From JBASEY01 sp049652745 (GTDB taxonomy: Bacteria; CSSED10-310): 64,000 nucleotides of DNA. Of the stretch, positions 50,145 to 57,959 are shown piece by piece (the stretch's first letter is position 1; every line of letters starts with the position of its first letter). The position numbers and the translations under genes are program-made. The stretch is from NCBI GenBank assembly GCA_049652745.1, contig JBASEY010000023.1, forward strand, positions 186,001 to 250,000, read 5' to 3'. The notes beneath the pieces were generated by a model. It did no database searches and was not told the origin of the DNA. It saw only the letters and a program-made list of their open reading frames with translations.

Positions 50145-51962
50145 TTAAATCTCCTTTGGAAAAGGCATGGGCAAAATCCCGTAAACATCGCTGCATATTC
50201 GCCCGGCAATTTGTTGGAACAGAGGAGCAGCGACTTGGCCGCCCATGTAGTGGCCGGCTTTGGGGTTCACGATACTGAGCGCAATGACGAATCTTGGGTT
50301 TTGAACAGGGAAAAAACCAACAAAAGAGGCTCGGCGCTTTTGGGAGGCATACGATCCATTTTCCATCATCATGGCTGTCCCCGTTTTCCCGGCAGCCTGT
50401 AATCTGTAATTCTTCAACGAGGCTTTCGATCCTGTTCCGCCACATTCCACGCATTCATATAAAGCATTGCGAATGAAATCTGACGTCTCTTCCGACATGA
50501 TGGGATACCCCATCGGCGCTTCAAGACTTTTTACGGTTTCCCCTGTTTGTGGATCAAGCAGTTTCTTTCCAAAATGCGGGTAAACTATATGGCCGCCATT
50601 TGCAATTGCACAGTAGAACGCGCCGATCTGCGATAGAGTAATGCCCGTCTCATAACCTTCCGCAATGGCACCGATGGTTATCGGGCCCCAATAATCAGGA
50701 TTCAATGTTCCTCTGGGCTGATTCGAAAAATCGATTGGAAGCGGTCTGTTAAATCCCATACCTTGTATCTGTTCAAAAATTTCATCATGCGAAAGGGAGC
50801 CAAAGATTCGTTTTGAAATTTCTATCATCCCTGAATTCGATGAAAACTTTATGATATCTTTCAAAGCCAGGTCGGAGTTAAAATTTTTCCAGTCAAGGAA
50901 TTTATGGTTACCTAAAACATTGATTTTTCTCCAGGGAATAACCTCTTTGTGTTTGACGAGCGAATTCTCCAGAGCGATAGCCACCATAACCGGTTTCCAG
51001 ATGCTTCCCGGTTCGAAAGCGCTGAGCATGGCCATATTTCGTCGGGCATCCGGCGGCCAATTATTGACAGGCGTCAGTTGACGAAATTCAAAGTCCTTGT
51101 GTTCTTCGATATTTTCAACGGATTCTGCAGCAAAAATTCCCCCTGTCCATGGATCCATCACTAATGCAAGAACTGACTCGGCCCGGTTTTGTTCAAGCGC
51201 TTTGAGCAGCTCTTCCCTTAAAATTCGCTGAATGTCCACGTCTATGGTTGTGACGAGATCATGACCATCTTGGATAGGAATTTCAGTTGAGAACGAGTCT
51301 TGTTCAGAAGCCTGAAATCGATTGATTCGATATCGGGCCTTTCCGAAAACTCCGCTTAACGCGTCGTTATAAACTCGTTCCAACCCTTCTGTTCCTGATA
51401 AAAATTGGAAAGGTCCGAGAGTATCAAAACCCGGTTCTCTTTGTCGGCTGACAAAACCGATAAGGCTGGCAGCATGTGGATGATAAGGATATTCCCGAAT
51501 AATTTCCCGCTTTATATGAACGCCAGGCACGGAACCATCGCTCTGGGCTTTGAGAAAACCTTTGAAAACAGAGCGATCGATATCTCTTGCCAACCATTCT
51601 GCATTGTGACGTGAATAGATTCGGGAGATTATGTTTTCGACTGGCTTATTGGTAATTTCAGCCATTTTTTTTGCAATGATACATTCGTGATCAGTGCTTC
51701 TAATAGCCAAATTATCTGTTGCCAGGGAAATGGAAATACGGCTTTGTGCCAATACGGCGCTTTCATCCGAGCCCAATATTTTACCTCGTAAAGGTTCCAG
51801 GTCCAATGTTCTTTCAATGCGTTGGTCACTACGTTTTTGCCATTCGGTTGATTCCAACAAGCTGAATTGAGCAACACGAAGAATCGTCACCGCGCCGAAA
51901 AAAGTCATGAGAATCAAAATGCATTTTTGAAAAATGGTGTTTCCATGCACTTCACGCACCAT
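50145..51962 (-). CDS. ftsI: Penicillin-binding protein 3-like transpeptidase FtsI
   Basis: 605 aa. A short N-terminus and one membrane anchor (KCILILMTFFGAVTILRV) precede the pedestal domain, with RGKILGSDESAVLAQS as the RGxIxDRxG-type box. The transpeptidase domain has SxxK as GSIWKP (Ser about 320), SxN as SSN (about 372-374) and KTG as AAGKTGTA (526-528). It cross-links septal peptidoglycan and pairs with FtsW. The start is ATG 51962, six bases after AAGGGG; an upstream in-frame start at 51986 is weaker. Third gene of the division operon. Confidence 0.95.
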   Translation of the reverse strand: MVREVHGNTIFQKCILILMTFFGAVTILRVAQFSLLESTEWQKRSDQRIERTLDLEPLRGKILGSDESAVLAQSRISISLATDNLAIRSTDHECIIAKKMAEITNKPVENIISRIYSRHNAEWLARDIDRSVFKGFLKAQSDGSVPGVHIKREIIREYPYHPHAASLIGFVSRQREPGFDTLGPFQFLSGTEGLERVYNDALSGVFGKARYRINRFQASEQDSFSTEIPIQDGHDLVTTIDVDIQRILREELLKALEQNRAESVLALVMDPWTGGIFAAESVENIEEHKDFEFRQLTPVNNWPPDARRNMAMLSAFEPGSIWKPVMVAIALENSLVKHKEVIPWRKINVLGNHKFLDWKNFNSDLALKDIIKFSSNSGMIEISKRIFGSLSHDEIFEQIQGMGFNRPLPIDFSNQPRGTLNPDYWGPITIGAIAEGYETGITLSQIGAFYCAIANGGHIVYPHFGKKLLDPQTGETVKSLEAPMGYPIMSEETSDFIRNALYECVECGGTGSKASLKNYRLQAAGKTGTAMMMENGSYASQKRRASFVGFFPVQNPRFVIALSIVNPKAGHYMGGQVAAPLFQQIAGRICSDVYGILPMPFPKEI

Positions 51963-52000
51963 CGCGATCCCCTTTATTACGACCAATCATCGGCATTGGA

Positions 52001-52186
52001 TTATGGGTTGTACCCGTAATAGGTCAATTCCATGCTGGTATATTCAAGTTGTTGATTTGTTTCTTCGTTTTGAGCAGTTGCGATTGAGCCTTTAAAAGCC
52101 AATAGAAGAAAAATCGAAAGTACAATGAAAACTGGAACAGCAAGTTTTAGCCAACGGTCTGAACCACTAGAAATTCGATACGTCAT
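52001..52186 (-). CDS. Small bitopic protein in the FtsL position
   Basis: 61 aa. A short basic N-terminus, one membrane helix (LAVPVFIVLSIFLLLAF) and a 27-residue external tail (QNEETNQQLEYTSMELTYYGYNP). FtsL is normally about 100 aa with a periplasmic coiled coil and lies directly before ftsI; this protein has the right place and topology but a very short outer part. It starts at ATG 52186 with AAGGAGG upstream and overlaps the FtsZ-like gene by 20 bp. Homology to FtsL cannot be shown by eye; the call is positional. Confidence 0.6.
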   Translation of the reverse strand: MTYRISSGSDRWLKLAVPVFIVLSIFLLLAFKGSIATAQNEETNQQLEYTSMELTYYGYNP

Positions 52187-53291
52187 GACTGATTGCCCTC
52201 CTTTTTGCACCGTAATATTTTCGATAATATGCCGGGAGCCTGGACGGTGCTTTCTGCTCAGGAATCTCGGCATAGGGAAAATCAAAACCATCTGATCGCC
52301 GCTCGGTAATATCGCGTCCAAAAACCACTAAAAATGGAGCTTCACCACGAATAGTCGAGTGAAATGGCTTTATAATTGTATTTGTCGTGTTACCTAAATT
52401 ATTCCGACAAAACTGCCCAATACGCAAGTAATCTTCCATTGGAAGGCCGGCCTCGCCATTACAGACCGATATAAAAACTTTCTGAGCACCTTCGAAACGC
52501 CTCAATTCATGAAATGGTTCATGGATGCACCTGTCGATAGCATCAAAAGTCCCATTCGGCGTCCGCTCAATTTCCCGATATGAAATCAATAATTCACCTG
52601 CACCATTGAAAAAAGACAATAGATCTTCATATCTTTGGACGTCATGAAATCCACTTGAGTTCATACCATCGACAACACCCCGCGTTATTCTGGAAATCAT
52701 CGTGGAAATTTTTTCTCCGATGTGGCTGGTCGTCGTCGATGAAGCCAAAATACTGAAAAGATTTTCCATCGGCAGTAAAATCATTGCATCGAGATGAGGT
52801 CTTATATTTTCAAGAGCAAAACGTGAAAACTGTATAGCGCGGTTTCCATCATCAGGATGGGGAAGAACCAAAATACCGATTGTGATCGCTCTACTTTGAC
52901 CGGAAATAACTGCGATTTCCGGGGTAATTCCGGCTGACAAAGACTCGCCAAGTGCAGCTATTATGATGTTTACTCGAGAATGATAAGTCATCTCAAGCAG
53001 GCTCTCGTGATATCTTTTCAAAGCGTTTTTGATAGATATTAAATCGCGACTACCATCTTCTTCAGAACCAGTCGATAGACGGATTTCTATATGATTTTCA
53101 TTCAATATCGACAATCCGGATTCCTCCAGCGATCCGGTATTCAAAGTGAATACACCGATTCCGCTCGAGGCATCCCAGTAAGAAAAGCCGCGATCGAGAA
53201 AAATGGCGCTCATCATATCGCCGATGATAAAAATATTTTGTTGGTAAGTCCCCTGGCTGGATGAAAAAAGATGCTCTTGATCTCCAGTCAT
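52167..53291 (-). CDS. Divergent FtsZ-like (tubulin-fold) protein with degenerate GTP-binding loops
   Basis: 374 aa. The chain can be laid along FtsZ: GVFTLNTGSLEESG (46-59) for FIAVNTDAQAL; a helix SRDLISIKNALKRYHESLLE; VNIIIAALGESLSAGITPEIAVIS (107-130) where FtsZ has the GTP signature AGMGGGTGTGAAP; ITIGILVLPHPDDG and LDAMILLPMENLF (168-179) for VDTLIVIPNDRLL; RYEDLLSFF (220-228) for FADVKTVM of the T7 loop, keeping one Asp; AQKVFISVCNGEAGLPMEDYLRI (269-291) for GVLVNITGG-DLSLFEV. The tail RLPAYYRKYYGAKRR (351-365) resembles the FtsA-binding peptide. Start ATG 53291 follows GGAGGG. First gene of the operon; likely a non-GTPase FtsZ relative. Confidence 0.7.
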   Translation of the reverse strand: MTGDQEHLFSSSQGTYQQNIFIIGDMMSAIFLDRGFSYWDASSGIGVFTLNTGSLEESGLSILNENHIEIRLSTGSEEDGSRDLISIKNALKRYHESLLEMTYHSRVNIIIAALGESLSAGITPEIAVISGQSRAITIGILVLPHPDDGNRAIQFSRFALENIRPHLDAMILLPMENLFSILASSTTTSHIGEKISTMISRITRGVVDGMNSSGFHDVQRYEDLLSFFNGAGELLISYREIERTPNGTFDAIDRCIHEPFHELRRFEGAQKVFISVCNGEAGLPMEDYLRIGQFCRNNLGNTTNTIIKPFHSTIRGEAPFLVVFGRDITERRSDGFDFPYAEIPEQKAPSRLPAYYRKYYGAKRRAISHDVSNF

Positions 53292-53355
53292 TCTCAAACC
53301 CTCCGAAACCCTTGAAATTAATCTGAAATTAAAAACGTCAACCGCTTCAATTCTT

Positions 53356-53385
53356 AATATAGTTATTTTTTATATATAATGTCAA
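53356..53385 (-). promoter_or_regulatory. Sigma-70 promoter of the division operon
   Basis: On the minus strand TTGACA (53385-53380), 18-bp spacer, TATATT (53361-53356). Transcription would start near 53349, about 58 nt before the FtsZ-like start codon. Confidence 0.65.
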
Positions 53386-53472
53386 TAGAAAAATTATTAA
53401 TAATTCCTATCGGCCTCACTTAAAAAGCCTTATTTATTCGAATGTTAAAATATTTCTATAATTTACAAAATA

Positions 53473-53565
53473 GTTAATCCCACTCACTGTTTAAATCAAC
53501 TGATTAATTAACTTGTGCCTTGACTTGATAGACTGATTGGTTAATACTTTAAGCGTCCGGTTAAT
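53473..53565. promoter_or_regulatory. Four GTTAAT motifs, possible operator cluster
   Basis: GTTAAT occurs at 53473-53478, 53540-53545 and 53560-53565 on the plus strand and at 53507-53512 on the minus strand. The last two plus-strand copies are 20 bp apart, and one overlaps the -10 element of the XRE gene. The minus-strand copy is part of GATTAATTAAC. The arrangement suits a dimeric XRE-type repressor that regulates itself. Confidence 0.45.
53520..53548 (+). promoter_or_regulatory. Candidate promoter of the XRE regulator
   Basis: TTGACT (53520-53525), 17-bp spacer, AATACT (53543-53548). The leader would be about 35 nt. Confidence 0.5.
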
Positions 53566-53590
53566 TGCTTGTCGTACGAAAGGCGGATAC

Positions 53591-54007
53591 ATGGTGGAGT
53601 CAATTGGTCAATTCCTTCGAAATCGAAGAGAATCATTGAATATAAAACAAAAAGACCTCGCTGAAGCCGTTGGACTATCGAGTGCATACATCAATCGTGT
53701 CGAGAAAGGCCAGTCAAAACCAGCACCGGGATTTCTTGAAAAAGTCGCCAAAATTCTTGACCTCGATCCGCTGGAGTTATACCTAAAATCTCTGGAAAGC
53801 CGTAACATTCCAGATATTCTTGTCGCTGAATTGCAAAATCTAAAAAAATTTAAAGCTCTTCTTGAACCGGAAAAACCTTTAGCTCGATTTCAAGCGATTA
53901 CCCATCACCTTTCCGATGAAGAAATCAACACCATTTTAATCATCGTCGAATCTATCGCTTTGATGATCGCCAATTCGAGTCCTAAGCTCAAACAGGAATC
54001 GAAATAA
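53591..54007 (+). CDS. XRE-family transcriptional regulator
   Basis: 138 aa. Residues 4-60 form a canonical HTH_3 domain (IGQFLRNRRESLNIKQKDLAEAVGLSS, AYINRVEKGQSKPAPGFLEKVAKIL). The C-terminal 75 residues are helical (LVAELQNLKKFKALLEPE, LSDEEINTILIIVESIALMIA) and probably dimerise. The start is ATG 53591 (a longer frame from 53537 crosses the promoter). It is transcribed away from the FtsZ-like division operon, which makes that operon, itself, or ssb its likely targets. No phage or toxin genes are near, so it is a housekeeping rather than mobile regulator. Confidence 0.88.
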   Translation: MVESIGQFLRNRRESLNIKQKDLAEAVGLSSAYINRVEKGQSKPAPGFLEKVAKILDLDPLELYLKSLESRNIPDILVAELQNLKKFKALLEPEKPLARFQAITHHLSDEEINTILIIVESIALMIANSSPKLKQESK

Positions 54008-54077
54008 GAATTTTACCTAGAAAACTGCTTTCAATTGAGTTAAATTATCTTATAGCAACATCACTTTGGAGGTTTAT

Positions 54078-54605
54078 ATGTTAAATTTAGTTGTACTGAT
54101 TGGAAATCTTGCCGCCGATCCGGAAATCCGAACGACTCCTACTGGTACGAAAGTAGCTAAAATGCGCCTGGCCGTTAACGATTACTGGACAAACCGTGCG
54201 ACTGGTGAAAAAGAAAAACGCACTCATTGGATTGACTTGAATGCTTGGGACCGTTTGGCAGTAAATGCCGAAAAATTCCTGACCCGCGGTCAAAGAGTCG
54301 CGATCAGAGGATCGTTGGAATACAGAGAATGGACCGGACAAGATGGAGTTAAACGTTCACGACTTGAGGTTCGTGTTCGAGAAATGGTTATGTTGAACCC
54401 TAAAGAAACCTCGACTTCTGCCGGAAACAGGAGTAAGTCTGCTCAAGAAATGGGGTCTTATAACGAATCTTCAGCTCCATATTCCGCTAAAGGCAAACCT
54501 AAATCCATTGCTCATTTCGATGACAATGAAACGGATGAGCAAGATTTTTCATCTGATTTTGCCGATGCCGATCTGCCGGTACAAGATGATGATATTCCTT
54601 TCTAG
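54078..54605 (+). CDS. ssb: Single-stranded DNA-binding protein
   Basis: 175 aa. The OB fold occupies residues 1-108: LNLVVLIGNLAADPEIRTTPTGTKVAKMRLAVN read in pieces, with VVLIGNLAADPEIR, THWIDLNAWDRLA, GQRVAIRGSLEYREW. A Ser/Asn/Lys-rich linker leads to the acidic tip DDDIPF, which binds partner proteins such as RecO, PriA and exonuclease I. The start is ATG 54078 after TGGAGG. It binds ssDNA in replication and repair. It follows the XRE gene by 70 bp. Confidence 0.97.
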   Translation: MLNLVVLIGNLAADPEIRTTPTGTKVAKMRLAVNDYWTNRATGEKEKRTHWIDLNAWDRLAVNAEKFLTRGQRVAIRGSLEYREWTGQDGVKRSRLEVRVREMVMLNPKETSTSAGNRSKSAQEMGSYNESSAPYSAKGKPKSIAHFDDNETDEQDFSSDFADADLPVQDDDIPF

Positions 54606-54629
54606 CCATTCGCTTTAATACATAAGCTT

Positions 54630-56129
54630 ATGTCTTTATGGTCCTTGTTTTCAAAATCAGACTCGACTCATTTTCAGTCGAGTGACCGTGATTTTGCTAA
54701 ACGAATTAAAATTCTTGAAAAAAATCGTCGAGACCATCATAGAAAAGAAGATTTTACGGGTGAGGCTCGTATTTTAGATGAGCTTGGTATTTTATCTTTT
54801 CAAAATAATCAGTTTGAGGTAGCTCAAGCGTATTGGAAAGACGCTCTTAAAATTCATCAAGATAAAAACAATCGTGTCGCAATGGCGGAGCTTTACACAA
54901 AAATTGCCAATACTTATCGTCGTCTTGCAAACTTATCTGAAGCGGCTCGGTTTTATAAAAAATCCTTAATTCTAGATCGTGAGTTCAATCCTGGTGAAGG
55001 GGTATTGCTCAGCCTTCACAACTTGGGAAGCGTTTGGGTCGAAATGTATGAGTTTGACAATGCTTCTACATGCTTCAACGAAGCCCTTGCGACAGCTCAG
55101 GAGCATAACCTGAAAGAATGGGAGTCTTATACCCTGGCGCGGCTTGGGATCACCCTAAGACAAACTCACCGTTATATCGATGCCTTCAAATATTTAGATA
55201 CTGGTCTAAAGCTGGCTGAATCTCTTGGTATTCTTGATTTAATGGTTCTGAACATACTTGGTCTTGCTGCCTTATATGAGGATATTGGTGAATACAATCA
55301 AGCTTTAAACTGTTATTCTGATGCTGTATTGGGCTCTCAAAAGTTAAAAGACACGGTTTTACATGCCGAATCTTTAACGTGTATGGCAACCCTGAAACAT
55401 CATATCGGGTGTCTGGATGAAGCTCGCCAAATCGTTAAAACGGTTCAAGATCTGCTTTCAATTAACCACCCTTCTTTAACACGAATAAATTTGGATCTTC
55501 TTCAATGTGAAATCTATTATTCTCGTGGTATGAAAGATAATATAAGCTCGATAATCGACAGGGTTCTTGTTTTATCTGAAAGTCTTGCCGCTACGGATGG
55601 CTATATTCGGGCCAAAATTCAACTGGCCTTGATGCAAGTCGACAAGAACAATTTTTCTGCAGCTTATGATATCGTCGAGAGTATCAATAGGAAAAACATC
55701 AAGACTTGCAGTATTTTTGTTGAAATTGAGCGTTTGGTTATCACCGGTCGAATTCTAGTGGGCCTGGGGAATTTAGATGGTGCGTGTATGATCCAGGAGC
55801 AGGCGGTTTCTTTAGCCGAGAAAACGCGTATTCCCCGATATTTATGGTCAACGCATTACAATCTGGCGCGTGTATTGGATTTGCAGCAACGCTATCAACC
55901 GGCGAAAGATGGATATGAACGAGCTGAAAAAGTTGTCTATCAAACCGCATTATCGCTTGACCCGCAAATGCGAAAAATCTTTCTATCGCATAAAGATCGG
56001 GAAATCTTATATCAGCATTATATTTTGCTGTTGTTTAGACTGGGTCATAAGGAGCATGCAGCCAGGATACTTGCGCGTCTGGATTCTTCAGGATTGAATC
56101 GGCGTTTGGGTCATTTTTTCGAAGAATAA
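54630..56129 (+). CDS. Cytoplasmic TPR-repeat protein
   Basis: 499 aa, no signal peptide or membrane segment. It contains at least seven TPR units of the longer 40-residue, kinesin-light-chain/Rapsyn type (FEVAQAYWKDALKIHQDKNN, LSEAARFYKKSLILDRE, YIDAFKYLDTGLKLAESLG, YNQALNCYSDAVLGSQ). Repeats of this type occur in Rap phosphatases and LuxR-type sensors, but there is no DNA-binding or catalytic domain here. It ends in a charged helix. 24 bp after ssb, so co-transcription is possible. Function unknown. Confidence 0.8.
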   Translation: MSLWSLFSKSDSTHFQSSDRDFAKRIKILEKNRRDHHRKEDFTGEARILDELGILSFQNNQFEVAQAYWKDALKIHQDKNNRVAMAELYTKIANTYRRLANLSEAARFYKKSLILDREFNPGEGVLLSLHNLGSVWVEMYEFDNASTCFNEALATAQEHNLKEWESYTLARLGITLRQTHRYIDAFKYLDTGLKLAESLGILDLMVLNILGLAALYEDIGEYNQALNCYSDAVLGSQKLKDTVLHAESLTCMATLKHHIGCLDEARQIVKTVQDLLSINHPSLTRINLDLLQCEIYYSRGMKDNISSIIDRVLVLSESLAATDGYIRAKIQLALMQVDKNNFSAAYDIVESINRKNIKTCSIFVEIERLVITGRILVGLGNLDGACMIQEQAVSLAEKTRIPRYLWSTHYNLARVLDLQQRYQPAKDGYERAEKVVYQTALSLDPQMRKIFLSHKDREILYQHYILLLFRLGHKEHAARILARLDSSGLNRRLGHFFEE

Positions 56130-56136
56130 ACAGCGA

Positions 56137-56916
56137 TCAATGCAGTCGAATGCGTATAGGTATTGTGCCGGTCTGAACGCCAATGTTGTCAGAAACCGTT
56201 TCAAACCGCCATTTTTCGATATATTCCATAGCTATACGTTCAAGTTCGGGATCCGTTCTGGTTATAGGCACAATTTTGCCGATGGTTCCATCCGGCTCAA
56301 CCCAAAACTTCAAGTTGATCACGCCACTGACGGGTATGACAGGACGGGGAACAGGTGGACGAAAAATCACTTTTCTGTTGGCAACCTCACCACTGATCTG
56401 CATATCGATATTTTCAATATCCGTGTCGACGGACAGTGTAGACTGAGCCGGCTTCCAGGGAATTTCAGGCGGCGAATCACCCGATGGTTTTAAAGTCTGA
56501 ATCGCGGCATCGATCGGCTCCAGATCGATGCCCATGCCTGTAGAAGTGTCGAATCCCATTCCGGCTATATCCGGCAAACGATCGGAAGGAATTGTCAGAC
56601 GCATGGGTATCGCATCGGAGACAATCGGGTTCATTCTCTCCGGCAGCCATAAAGGTGGACTGGGAAACACTAAAGAGTCGCCGGTATGCTCTGTTTTAGC
56701 ATCACTCTCGACCGATTCCGCCGATGCCGCTTCAGGAAAAACTGCTGTCTGAAATTCCGGCAAAACCAACAAATCGACGTCTAACCATTCAGAAAACTCA
56801 ATTTTCTCTATCAGCTTAAAACCAGGTAGTATCGACAACAATAGCCCATGAAATGCCAGAGACAGAAAGAATGCATAAACAAACAACCTGTCTTCCAGCA
56901 AAATTTTTCTATCCAT
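56137..56916 (-). CDS. TonB-family energy-transduction protein
   Basis: 259 aa. One N-terminal membrane helix (LFVYAFFLSLAFHGLLLSIL), a long, rather acidic periplasmic stretch without the Pro-Lys repeats of classical TonB, and a TonB_C domain (VINLKFWVEPDGTIGKIVPITRTDPELERIAMEYIEKWRFE, read as VEPDGTIGKI, LERIAMEYIEKWRF). It transmits energy from an ExbB-ExbD motor to the outer membrane. The start is ATG 56916; the in-frame TTG at 56925 overlaps the exbD stop. Last gene of a five-gene operon with ExbD, ExbB and two large TPR proteins. Confidence 0.85.
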   Translation of the reverse strand: MDRKILLEDRLFVYAFFLSLAFHGLLLSILPGFKLIEKIEFSEWLDVDLLVLPEFQTAVFPEAASAESVESDAKTEHTGDSLVFPSPPLWLPERMNPIVSDAIPMRLTIPSDRLPDIAGMGFDTSTGMGIDLEPIDAAIQTLKPSGDSPPEIPWKPAQSTLSVDTDIENIDMQISGEVANRKVIFRPPVPRPVIPVSGVINLKFWVEPDGTIGKIVPITRTDPELERIAMEYIEKWRFETVSDNIGVQTGTIPIRIRLH

Positions 56917-56921
56917 TCCCG

Positions 56922-57317
56922 TCAATCTCCAGTCGGACGAGTGGCGATGGCAATCCGTTGAAATCCCGCGTTCTTAGCCTGGTTCATCGTTTGGACAACG
57001 GTCCCATGAGCGACATTTTGGTCTGCTTTGATCAACAACACGCTTTTATCCGGATAGTGCAGAAATTTCGTTTCCAACTCATCGAACGTCGTACGAATCT
57101 GGTCCAGGTAAATATCGCCTTCAGCAGTTATAATCACGCTTGCCCCACGTGCAGTCGTTGTGTCGCTGTGATCGGCACGGGGTAATTGTATCATGATGCC
57201 TGGCTGAAAAATAAAACTGGTTGAAATCATAAAAAAGATCACCAGCATCAGCACCACGTCTATCAATGGCGTAATGTTCAAGTCGGGTCTTAGTGATTTT
57301 GCTCGGCTGAAACGCAT
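56922..57317 (-). CDS. exbD: ExbD/TolR-family proton-channel subunit
   Basis: 131 aa. LNITPLIDVVLMLVIFFMIST (about residues 14-34) is the membrane helix with the essential Asp (PLIDVVL). The periplasmic domain ends in NAGFQRIAIATRP, typical of ExbD/TolR. It forms the proton-driven motor with the ExbB product, whose gene lies 3 bp upstream. Confidence 0.94.
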   Translation of the reverse strand: MRFSRAKSLRPDLNITPLIDVVLMLVIFFMISTSFIFQPGIMIQLPRADHSDTTTARGASVIITAEGDIYLDQIRTTFDELETKFLHYPDKSVLLIKADQNVAHGTVVQTMNQAKNAGFQRIAIATRPTGD

Positions 57318-57320
57318 CGC

Positions 57321-57959
57321 TCAATTCTCCTGCGTCTCACTGCCAACAGCGGCTTCACAACTGATCAAATCTAGAATTTCTGCAGCAAAACCTTCTAAAA
57401 AATAATTGATCTTCTCAACTTTTTGAACAAAATGATTATGAATTATCAAGCTCGGTATACCTACCGCCAATCCGGCGGCAGTCGTCAACAAGGCCTCAGA
57501 TATACCACCCGAAAGCGCACCGGGATCACCGACACCTTGAACGGAAATCACACGAAATACACGTATCATGCCCAGAACAGTCCCCATCAAACCCAACAGA
57601 GGAGAAACGCTGGCGACGGTTGCAAGCGTTCCCAGTCGTCGATTCAATTCCAAATTCAATTGGCGGCCCGCATGTTCAAAACTTTCTTTGATGATTTCTC
57701 TTGAAGAACCCGCATGCTGCAAACCCGATCGAATAACTTCTACACCTATTTCCGTCTGACCCTGCGATACGTTATAGGCCTTGGAAAACTGACCCTGCTT
57801 CAACAACGAAAGAATCGAATCCCGAAAACCAACCGGTAAAATTCTATCATTTTTCAACCGCACCAGTCTTTCGATGGTTATAGCAACCGTGATCACTGAA
57901 CAAAGCCCGATGAATATCATCATCGGACCGCCCTTTGCCAAACTCTCAAACATACTCAT
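57321..57959 (-). CDS. exbB: MotA/TolQ/ExbB proton-channel family protein
   Basis: 212 aa with three membrane segments (MMIFIGLCSVITVAITIERLV; LATVASVSPLLGLMGTVLGMIRVF; GISEALLTTAAGLAVGIPSLI). The block SPLLGLMGTVLGMI and the ALLTTAAGLAVGIP helix with its conserved Thr are diagnostic. It is the stator ring of the ExbB-ExbD motor. ATG 57959 overlaps the stop of the upstream TPR gene (ATGA), so the motor is coupled to it. Confidence 0.94.
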   Translation of the reverse strand: MSMFESLAKGGPMMIFIGLCSVITVAITIERLVRLKNDRILPVGFRDSILSLLKQGQFSKAYNVSQGQTEIGVEVIRSGLQHAGSSREIIKESFEHAGRQLNLELNRRLGTLATVASVSPLLGLMGTVLGMIRVFRVISVQGVGDPGALSGGISEALLTTAAGLAVGIPSLIIHNHFVQKVEKINYFLEGFAAEILDLISCEAAVGSETQEN

